From NCBI RefSeq assembly GCF_008710275.1, contig NZ_VYQE01000004.1:310001-374000 (forward strand): a stretch of DNA of 64,000 nucleotides, written 5' to 3'. Below, piece by piece: positions 57,962-64,000 of the stretch; within the stretch, counting starts at the first letter, position 1; the number at the start of each line of letters is the position of its first letter. The stretch comes from Histidinibacterium aquaticum (GTDB taxonomy: Bacteria; Pseudomonadota; Alphaproteobacteria; Rhodobacterales; Rhodobacteraceae). The translations under genes and the position numbers were made by a program. The notes under the pieces were generated by a model, which was given only the letters and a program-made list of their open reading frames with translations, did no database searches and was not told the DNA's origin.

Positions 57962-59215
57962 ATGAACGACACAGGGGAAACCATCCTCGACCGGCCCCGG
58001 CTCGGAATTGAAGAGGTGCCCTTCGGGATCGATGAACTCTTCTTCTCCCGAACCGATGAACGGGGGGTGATCCAGGCCGGCAATACCGTCTTCGTCCGCG
58101 TCTCCGGCTTTCCGGAGGACGAGCTGATCGGCGCGCCGCACAAGCTGGTGCGCCACCCGGACATGCCCCGCGCTGTCTTCCAGTTCGCCTGGGACAGGCT
58201 GAAGGCGGGCGAACCTGTCGCCGCCTATGTCAAGAATCGCTCGAAGGACGGGCGCCACTACTGGGTCTTCGCGGTCATGACGCCGGTCGAGGGGGGCTAT
58301 CTCTCCGTCCGCCTGAAGCCCAGCAGCCCGACACTCGCCCGGATCGAGAAGATCTACGCCGCCCAGCGGCAGCGCGAAACGGCGGACGGCATCGGCCCGG
58401 AGCAGAGCCGTGACGAACTCCTCGCCGCGATCCGCGACGCCGGCTTCAGCGGCTACGACTCCTTCGAGGCGGAGTCGCTGGCGGCAGAGCTCATCGCCCG
58501 CAGCGCCGAGCTGCGGCGGCCGAAGGACCTCCGACTTGAGCGGTTCCTTTCGATGTCCCGTGCCATCCACGAGGTGGAGATGGAGTCCGAGGCGATGATG
58601 ACGGCCTTCGAGGCGATCCGGACCATTCCGCTCAACATGCGAATCCTGGCGTCGCGGCTCGAAGCCGCGGGCGGGCCGATCAGCGCGATCTCCGTCAACT
58701 ACGGCTCCATGTCCGACGAGATGTCCGCGTGGGTCCGTACCTTCATCCACGGGCAAGACAGCGCCTTTTCCCGCATCCGCGATGCCATCGTCAGCGGACT
58801 TTTCCACTACGCCATCGCCGGCCTAATGTCGGAGATGCAGCAGAGCTATCTCGCCGAGGTCGAGGCCGTCGCGCAGGAAGGCGACGGATCCCGCCGTCGG
58901 CTCCTTGCCGATCAGAGCCGCGCCTATCAGCTTCGGTCGTCCGACGAACTCAAGCGCACGGGCTACGAGGCCGCCCGCCTGTCTCGCAGCGTTCTCGACA
59001 TGAAGCGCTACATCACCGGCCTGAGCTCGACCCGAATGATGTGCAAGATCGAGAGCGCGACCCTGTCGAAGTCGGGCGAAACCCTCGTGGGAATCGTCGA
59101 TCAACTGGACGCAAGCCAGGACGGCATCGAGGAGCGGCTGGCCCGGATCAGCGAACTCAACAGCCACGTCCAGGCCAGCACCGCGCTCTTGCGCAACGGT
59201 GCCGCCTCGGTTTGA
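57962..59215 (+). CDS. Aer-like PAS protein without membrane anchor
   Basis: 417 residues. The PAS domain (about 25-125) resembles the redox-sensing PAS of Aer-type receptors: GNTVFVRVSGF, LVRHPDMPRAVF, YVKNRSKDGRHYWVFA and GGYLSVRLKP. The rest is helical, with a stretch LNMRILASRLEAAGGPISAISVNYG (in two parts) that recalls, but does not equal, a chemoreceptor tip. No membrane helix and no methylation-type hairpin are obvious. Probably a soluble oxygen or redox sensor; output unknown. Confidence 0.8.
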   Translation: MNDTGETILDRPRLGIEEVPFGIDELFFSRTDERGVIQAGNTVFVRVSGFPEDELIGAPHKLVRHPDMPRAVFQFAWDRLKAGEPVAAYVKNRSKDGRHYWVFAVMTPVEGGYLSVRLKPSSPTLARIEKIYAAQRQRETADGIGPEQSRDELLAAIRDAGFSGYDSFEAESLAAELIARSAELRRPKDLRLERFLSMSRAIHEVEMESEAMMTAFEAIRTIPLNMRILASRLEAAGGPISAISVNYGSMSDEMSAWVRTFIHGQDSAFSRIRDAIVSGLFHYAIAGLMSEMQQSYLAEVEAVAQEGDGSRRRLLADQSRAYQLRSSDELKRTGYEAARLSRSVLDMKRYITGLSSTRMMCKIESATLSKSGETLVGIVDQLDASQDGIEERLARISELNSHVQASTALLRNGAASV

Positions 59216-59270
59216 TCCGGACCTTGAGCTTTAGCCTTGGCGGCAGCGTCCAGTCGTTACCGCCGGACCC

Positions 59271-60140
59271 TCAGCTGCGAACGAGGCTCTCGTAGCTCTC
59301 GACCATTTCCCGGGCGAGCGCGCCGACCTCGAAGCCGTAGGGCCCGATCTCGCCGACCGGTGTCACTTCTGCGGCGGTGCCGGTCAGCCAGCACTGCTCG
59401 AAGCTCTCCAGCTCGCTTGGCTCGATGTGGCGCTCGTGCACCTTGATCTGGCGCTCGTGCAGCATGCCGATCACGGTCTGCCGCGTGATCCCGTTCAGGA
59501 AGCAGTCCGGCAGGGGCGTGTGCACTTCACCGTCTTTGACGAAGAAGATGTTCGCCCCGGTCGCCTCTGCCACGTAGCCCCGATAGTCGAACATCATGGC
59601 GTCGGAGAACCCTTTCGCCTCCGCCGCGTGCTTCGACATGGTGCAGATCATGTAGAGACCGGCCGCCTTGGCATGGCTCGGAATGGTCTCCGGCGACGGA
59701 CGCTTCCACTTGGCGATATCGAGACGCGCGCCCCGGGTCTTGGCGTCGCCATAGTAGGCGCCCCATTCCCAGGCCGCGACAGCAAGCCGGACGGGGTTGC
59801 GCATGGAGCTCACGCCCATGTCCTCGCCCGCGCCGCGCCAGGCGACGGCACGAACGTAGGCGTCGGACAGCCCGTTGACCGAAAGGACCTGCTGCTTCGC
59901 GGCCTCGATCTCGTCGACGGTCCAGGGCAGGGGCATGTCGATCGCCGCGCCGGATGCCACGAGCCGCTCCGAGTGCTGTCGGCTGCGGAAGATCGAGCCA
60001 CCGTAGGCCCGCTCGCCCTCGAAGACGGAACTGGCGTAATGCATGGCGTGGGTCAGGATGTGCACCTGCGCGTTGCGCCAGTCCACCAGCTCGCCGTCCA
60101 TCCAGATCTTGCCGTCTCGATCGTCGTAGCCACCCGCCAT
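59271..60140 (-). CDS. ilvE: Branched-chain amino acid aminotransferase
   Basis: 289 residues, ATG preceded by GGGAGG. A class IV PLP enzyme: YASSVFEGERAY, the lysine in IPSHAKAAGLY, EATGANIFFV and LNGITRQTVI. It transfers the amino group between glutamate and the keto acids of Leu, Ile and Val. A four-base T/C-rich end of the Aer-like gene lies 55 bases away, convergent. Confidence 0.94.
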   Translation of the reverse strand: MAGGYDDRDGKIWMDGELVDWRNAQVHILTHAMHYASSVFEGERAYGGSIFRSRQHSERLVASGAAIDMPLPWTVDEIEAAKQQVLSVNGLSDAYVRAVAWRGAGEDMGVSSMRNPVRLAVAAWEWGAYYGDAKTRGARLDIAKWKRPSPETIPSHAKAAGLYMICTMSKHAAEAKGFSDAMMFDYRGYVAEATGANIFFVKDGEVHTPLPDCFLNGITRQTVIGMLHERQIKVHERHIEPSELESFEQCWLTGTAAEVTPVGEIGPYGFEVGALAREMVESYESLVRS

Positions 60141-60228
60141 CTTGGCCTCCCGGGTTTACGAATGTTTCTCAATCACGACTCCTGAAGACAGGAAGTTGCG
60201 ATATTCGACTCGTTGCTATCGACGGCGC

Positions 60229-60310
60229 GACATAATGTCAATAAAGCTGACCTTATTTTCGGCGGACCAAGGGCGCGCTCTTGGCCTGTCAGCCGCCCTG
60301 ACATAGTGTC
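60229..60310. promoter_or_regulatory. Two near-identical 11-bp palindromes upstream of petP
   Basis: GACATAATGTC at 60229-60239 is a perfect 5-1-5 palindrome, and GACATAGTGTC at 60300-60310 is its near copy, 71 bases apart. The second ends 30 bases before the petP ATG. MarR proteins bind short palindromes and often control themselves, so these are candidate PetP operators. The spacer lies between divergent ilvE and petP. Confidence 0.45.
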
Positions 60311-60339
60311 CGGGCGATCCGGTCCGGTATGGTGAAAAG

Positions 60340-60852
60340 ATGTCCGACTCCGCACGCGAGGGCGAAAGCCTGCTGTTTCTGACGGATGAGCAGCTGCGCA
60401 AGGGGATCGAGGCGATGTTTTTCGCCTATCGCGGTTTCACCTCGGACCCCGATCGCATCCTTGCCGAGCAAGGGCTTGGGCGCGCCCATCACCGGGCCCT
60501 GCACTTCATCCATCGCAGCCCCGGCACGACGGTGAACAATCTCCTCTCGATCCTTGGCGTTACGAAACAGTCGCTCAATCGTGTGTTGCGGACGCTGATC
60601 GAGGTGGGTCTCGTCGAAAGCAGGGTCGGCGACCGCGACCGGCGCGAGCGGCATCTCCGCCTGACCGAGGAGGGCGCGCGGCTCGAGGCGCGGCTCAGCC
60701 GGGTCCAGCGGGCGCGGATGCGCGCGGCCTACCGGGCCGCGGGGCCGGGGGCAGTCGCGGGATTCCGGCAGGTGCTGGAAGCGATGATGGACGAGGAGAC
60801 GCGGCCGCATTACGAGGCGCTGCGGGACAAGGGGGACAGGGGAGGCCAGTGA
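60340..60852 (+). CDS. petP: MarR-family regulator PetP
   Basis: 170 residues. A winged-helix MarR domain: HHRALHFIHRSPGTTVNNLLSILGVTK (in parts), QSLNRVLRTLIEVGLVE and the wing DRDRRERHLRLTEEG. In Rhodobacter capsulatus petP and petR form an operon in which PetR is essential and affects cytochrome bc1 formation. The gene here overlaps or abuts petR in the same way. Confidence 0.85.
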   Translation: MSDSAREGESLLFLTDEQLRKGIEAMFFAYRGFTSDPDRILAEQGLGRAHHRALHFIHRSPGTTVNNLLSILGVTKQSLNRVLRTLIEVGLVESRVGDRDRRERHLRLTEEGARLEARLSRVQRARMRAAYRAAGPGAVAGFRQVLEAMMDEETRPHYEALRDKGDRGGQ

Positions 60853-60854
60853 CG

Positions 60855-61550
60855 ATGGACGATGCCCATGTCCTGATCGTCGACGACGACGAACGGATCC
60901 GCGGGCTCCTGCGGAAGTTCCTGCAGCGGCACGGTTTCCTGGTGAGCGCCGCGCGCGATGCCGCGCAGGCGCGGCGGGTGCTGGCCGGGCTCGAGTTCGA
61001 CCTGATCGTGCTCGACGTCATGATGCCGGGCGAGGACGGGATCAGCCTGTGCGCCGACCTGAGGAGGGTGCTGGCGACGCCGATCCTGCTGCTGACCGCG
61101 AAGGGCGAGACGGGCGACCGGATCTCGGGGCTGGAGGCCGGGGCCGACGACTACCTGCCGAAGCCCTTCGAGCCCAAGGAGCTGCTTCTGCGGATCAACG
61201 CGATCCTGCGGCGCGTGCCCGCGGCGGAGCCTGCGCCGGTGCTGCCGAAGGTGCTGCACCTGGGTGCGTTCCGCTACGATATCGAGCGCGGCGAGATGTG
61301 GAACGGCGATGATCTCGTCCGGCTGACCGCGACCGAAAGCCACCTGATGCGGATCTTTTCCGGCAGGCCCGGCGAGCCTCTGTCGCGGATGACGCTGGTG
61401 GAGGAGCTTGGCCGGGCGGGCGGTCAGGCGCAGGAGCGGGCGGTGGACGTCCAGATCACGCGGCTCAGGCGCAAGCTGGAGGCCGACCCGAAGCAGCCGC
61501 GCTACCTTCAGACGGTGCGGGGCGCGGGCTACATGCTGGCGCCGGACTGA
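60855..61550 (+). CDS. petR: OmpR-family response regulator PetR
   Basis: 231 residues from the ATG at 60855, nine bases behind GGAGG; a GTG at 60849 overlapping the petP stop is possible but stands only three bases from that site. Receiver domain with DDDE, phosphorylated D in LIVLDVMMPG, LLLTAKGE and PKPF; winged-helix DNA-binding domain with VQITRLRRKLEADP and VRGAGYMLA. No kinase is adjacent. Confidence 0.9.
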   Translation: MDDAHVLIVDDDERIRGLLRKFLQRHGFLVSAARDAAQARRVLAGLEFDLIVLDVMMPGEDGISLCADLRRVLATPILLLTAKGETGDRISGLEAGADDYLPKPFEPKELLLRINAILRRVPAAEPAPVLPKVLHLGAFRYDIERGEMWNGDDLVRLTATESHLMRIFSGRPGEPLSRMTLVEELGRAGGQAQERAVDVQITRLRRKLEADPKQPRYLQTVRGAGYMLAPD

Positions 61551-61600
61551 GCTGTCCAAGGTTGGTCAGGATGATAACGTTTTGAAACTGATGGATAATC

Positions 61601-61627
61601 AAGGTTAAGGGCCGCGCTGTTAACCTT
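61601..61627. other. Inverted repeat behind petR
   Basis: AAGGTTAA and TTAACCTT, eight bases each, 11 bases apart. Only a short T run follows on the plus strand. Could be a weak terminator of petPR or a binding site. Confidence 0.5.
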
Positions 61628-61641
61628 TGCGATCCGGCGGC

Positions 61642-61743
61642 GTGCGCCCTGCGGGCGCACCCATGATAAGCCCGGTTTCGCCTGCGGCGAAGACCGGGCG
61701 GGGGCGGGGCTCTGCCCCGTCCGCGCGCGGGGCGCGCGCGGAC
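61642..61743. repeat. Four stem-loops in a row, probably an intergenic repeat element
   Basis: GTGCGCCC/GGGCGCAC (61642-61660), CCCGGTTTCGCC against GGCGAAGACCGGG with one bulge (61671-61698), CGGGGC/GCCCCG (61705-61719) and GTCCGCGCGC/GCGCGCGGAC with a 5-base loop (61719-61743). Behind it stands CCCCGGGATATTTCGG, a sequence I recall as frequent between genes of Rhodobacterales. It fills most of the 280-base gap between petR and the deacetylase gene, where I see no coding frame. Confidence 0.6.
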
Positions 61744-61829
61744 TCCCCGGGATATTTCGGCCCAGAAGGGGGGCGGGGCGTGGCGCGGCGACTTGCACCC
61801 GGCGCGGCTTTCGCGTTTCCCTGCCGGCC

Positions 61830-62756
61830 ATGCCCACCGCCCTTCTCACCCACCGCGATTGCGCGGGCCATATCACGCCTTCGGGGCACCCGGAGCAGGT
61901 GGCGCGGCTCGACGCCGTCCTAACGGGACTCGAAGGGCTCGACCTGACGCGGGTCTCCGCGCCCATGGCGGCGGAGGACGACATCCTGCGGGTGCATCCG
62001 CGGAGCTACCTGGAAGGCCTGCGCCGCTTCGCGCCGGAACGCGGGCTGCGGTCGCTCGACGCCGACACCCACATGTCGCCGGGTTCGCTCGCCGCGGCCT
62101 TCCGCGCGGCGGGGGCCGTGGTGCGGGCCGTCGACATGGTGCTGGGGGGCGAGGCGCCCAATGCCTTCTGCGCGGTACGGCCCCCGGGGCACCATGCCGA
62201 GCGCGAGACGGCCATGGGGTTCTGTCTCTTCGGGACGGTGGCCATCGGGGCCAAGCACGCGCTCGACCACCACGGGCTGGGGCGCGTCGCGATCGTCGAC
62301 TTCGACGTTCACCACGGCAACGGCACCCAGGACCTCGTCGAGGACGACCCGCGGATCCTCTTCTGCTCGACCCACCAGATGCCGCTCTATCCCGGCACGG
62401 GCGCACCGGACGAGACAGGTCCGCACGACACGGTGCTGAACGTGCCGCTGCCTAGCGGCGCGGGCGGCGGGCAGTTCCAGGATGCCATGGAGACGCAGGT
62501 GCTGCCGCGCATCGAGGCCTTCGCGCCCGAGCTGATCCTGGTCTCGGCGGGCTTCGACGCCCATGCCGCCGACCCGCTGGCCGGGCTGCTGCTGACCGAG
62601 AACGATTTCACCTGGGTGACGCATCGTCTCTGCGATCTCGCGGACCGCCACTGCGGCGGCAAACTGGTCTCTTCGCTCGAGGGCGGTTACGATCTCGACG
62701 CGCTGGGGCATTCGGCCCGGGCGCATGTGGAAGTCCTGATGGAGCGCGGCGCATGA
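61830..62756 (+). CDS. Histone-deacetylase-family protein
   Basis: 308 residues. The class II-type HDAC/AcuC fold: RPPGHHAERETAMGFCLF with the paired histidines, IVDFDVHHGNGTQ with metal-binding D and H, and LVSAGFDAHAADPL with the last metal D. Bacterial members deacetylate acetyl-lysine in proteins or acetylpolyamines; the substrate is unknown here. It overlaps xseB in ATGA. Confidence 0.9.
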   Translation: MPTALLTHRDCAGHITPSGHPEQVARLDAVLTGLEGLDLTRVSAPMAAEDDILRVHPRSYLEGLRRFAPERGLRSLDADTHMSPGSLAAAFRAAGAVVRAVDMVLGGEAPNAFCAVRPPGHHAERETAMGFCLFGTVAIGAKHALDHHGLGRVAIVDFDVHHGNGTQDLVEDDPRILFCSTHQMPLYPGTGAPDETGPHDTVLNVPLPSGAGGGQFQDAMETQVLPRIEAFAPELILVSAGFDAHAADPLAGLLLTENDFTWVTHRLCDLADRHCGGKLVSSLEGGYDLDALGHSARAHVEVLMERGA

Positions 62757-62992
62757 CCGAGAAACCCGTGGCGGAAATGAGCTTCGAAGAGGCGATGGGG
62801 GAGCTCGAAACCCTCGTCGGCCAGCTCGAGCGCGGGGACGTGCCGCTGGACGAGTCGATCCGGCTCTACGAGCGGGGCGCGGCGCTGAAGGCGCGCTGCG
62901 AGCAGAAGCTCTCGGAGGCCGAGGAGAAGGTCGCCAAGCTCACCCTCGACGCCGAGGGCAACCCGACGGGCACCGCGCCGCTCGATGGTTGA
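62753..62992 (+). CDS. xseB: Exonuclease VII small subunit
   Basis: 79 residues, normal size. MSFEEAMGELETLVGQLERGD and LYERGAALKARCEQKLSEAEEKV are the family's two helices, seen in order. Works with XseA, which is elsewhere. Part of the xseB-ispA-dxs unit. Confidence 0.95.
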   Translation: MTEKPVAEMSFEEAMGELETLVGQLERGDVPLDESIRLYERGAALKARCEQKLSEAEEKVAKLTLDAEGNPTGTAPLDG

Positions 62993-63878
62993 CGGAAGGC
63001 TCGCGGAGGCGGGCGCGCGGATCCGGGACCATCTGCGGGAGAGCGTGCCGCCGAGCGGCGTGGCGGAGGCCGACCTGCTGGGCGAGGCCGTCGCCTATGC
63101 TTCCGAGGGCGGCAAGGCGGTGCGCGGGGCGCTTGTCCTGGAAAGCTGTGCGATCTGCGGCGTCGACGCGGGCGCGGCGCTGAAGGCCGCCTCGGCCATC
63201 GAGGCGATCCACGCCTATTCGCTCGTTCACGACGACCTGCCCGCGATGGACGATGACGACATGCGCCGGGGACGGCCCACGCTGCACCGCGCCTACGGCG
63301 AGGCGCTCGCGATCCTGGCGGGCGACGCCCTGCAGAGCCTCGCCTTCGACCGGCTCGCCGCGATCACGGAGGCCCCGCCGGAGCGGGTGCTGGCGCTGGT
63401 GGGCGCGCTCGCGCGGGACGCGGGGCCGCGCGGCATGGTGGAGGGCCAGTGGCTCGACATGCGGGCCGAGAGCCATCCCCTGCCGGAGAGCGCCCCAATG
63501 GAGGACCGGCTCCGGCGGATCGAGGACATCCAGAGCCGCAAGACCGGCGCGCTGCTGCGCTGGTCCTGCGAGGCGGGGCCGATCCTCGGCGGGCAGGACC
63601 CGGCCCCCTTCCGGGCCTATGCCGATGCCGTGGGGCTCGCCTTCCAGGTCCGCGACGACCTCCTCGACGTGGAGGGCAGCGCCGAGGAGACCGGCAAGGC
63701 CGTGGGCAAGGACGCAGCTGCCGGGAAGGCGACCTTCGTCGGTCTGCTCGGCGTCGATGGCGCGCGGGCCAAGGCCGGGGCGCTGCTGGACGAGGCTCTC
63801 GCCGCGTTGGACCCGTTCGGCCCCTCGGCGGATTTCCTCCGTGAGCTCGCGCGCTTCATCGTGACGCGGGACCGATAG
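62985..63878 (+). CDS. ispA: Farnesyl diphosphate synthase
   Basis: 297 residues, start overlapping xseB by eight bases. First aspartate-rich motif DDLPAMDDDDMRRGRPT, second motif in FQVRDDLLDVEG. Condenses IPP with DMAPP and GPP to FPP, feeding quinones, undecaprenyl phosphate and carotenoids. It is followed by dxs, which starts the same pathway. Confidence 0.96.
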   Translation: MVDGRLAEAGARIRDHLRESVPPSGVAEADLLGEAVAYASEGGKAVRGALVLESCAICGVDAGAALKAASAIEAIHAYSLVHDDLPAMDDDDMRRGRPTLHRAYGEALAILAGDALQSLAFDRLAAITEAPPERVLALVGALARDAGPRGMVEGQWLDMRAESHPLPESAPMEDRLRRIEDIQSRKTGALLRWSCEAGPILGGQDPAPFRAYADAVGLAFQVRDDLLDVEGSAEETGKAVGKDAAAGKATFVGLLGVDGARAKAGALLDEALAALDPFGPSADFLRELARFIVTRDR

Positions 63879-63916
63879 GCTGGTAGAGGCGCGCGGATGC
63901 CCCAGGTGACGAACCG

Positions 63917-64000
63917 ATGACCGACAGACCGAAGACCCCGACCCTCGACAAGGTGCACCTGCCGTCCGACCTGCGGCGGCTGTCCGACGAGGATCTGCAC
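63917..64000 (+). CDS. dxs: 1-deoxy-D-xylulose-5-phosphate synthase, first 28 codons
   Basis: The frame opens with ATG at 63917 and runs off the right edge. The product begins MTDRPKTPTLDKVHLPSDLR, and continues with RLSDEDL, the known start of Dxs (a P-T-L-D-x-V...P-x-D-L-R pattern). The place behind ispA supports the call. Confidence 0.88.
   Translation, partial: MTDRPKTPTLDKVHLPSDLRRLSDEDLH

Overview
The window is a 64 kb piece of a GC-rich alphaproteobacterial chromosome, most likely Rhodobacterales (Roseobacter/Rhodobacter group). The evidence is gene order and gene type: a ylxR-infB pair, divergent argJ/mutT and secA, rnd-kdsD-lptC-lptA-lptB-hpf-ptsN in one direction, a petP-petR regulator pair, and an xseB-ispA-dxs run cut by the right edge. 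No rRNA, tRNA, CRISPR array, insertion sequence or prophage was seen. No stretch longer than about 300 bases lacks a gene; the largest gap (61551-61829) is full of stem-loops.

Layout. 1-3106: end of ylxR and infB with a strong bidirectional terminator. 3112-5814 (minus): a periplasmic PpiC-type isomerase, argJ, mutT and a 48-residue gene. 5997-11662: secA, a secreted or anchored protein of unknown function, and a periplasmic-binding-protein/OmpA fusion. 11659-15615 (minus): radC, dnaJ, dnaK with a heat-shock-like promoter. 15803-17852: alkB, an SH3 lipoprotein-like gene and an ABC-2 permease. 17987-28198: a single-direction surface polysaccharide block (cysQ, kdsB, five glycosyltransferase-type genes, galU, galE, a two-domain sulfotransferase). 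28203-32918 (minus): ptsN, hpf, lptB, lptA, lptC, kdsD, rnd. 32954-37556: a histidine kinase with a small sensor-like partner, then SpoIIAA-like, SDR and GH13 genes. 37709-46072: a respiratory module. 46195-54231: a one-membrane-segment protein, SDR, MscS channel, sodium:solute symporter, TrkH/TrkA potassium uptake and a hydrolase fused to a membrane domain. 54348-60140: glpD, trhO, a 60-residue gene, a gluconate-dehydrogenase-like SDR, an Aer-like PAS protein and ilvE. 60340-64000: petP, petR, a histone-deacetylase-family gene, xseB, ispA and the start of dxs.

How genes work together. The polysaccharide block makes activated sugars (GalU, GalE, CMP-Kdo by KdsB), joins them, and probably sulfates the product; CysQ at its head would remove the PAP left by sulfotransfer, and the divergent ABC-2 permease could export the chain. 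The Lpt/KdsD block supplies and exports LPS. The 37709-46072 module reads as a complete chain from a GMC flavoprotein dehydrogenase through two c-type cytochromes to a caa3-type oxidase whose subunit I has glutamine where the K-channel lysine is expected. These two modules, the domain fusions at 10073 and 52798, and two small genes (3112, 56916) are the parts I find most worth a closer look. All functions are read from sequence motifs by eye; no database search was run.
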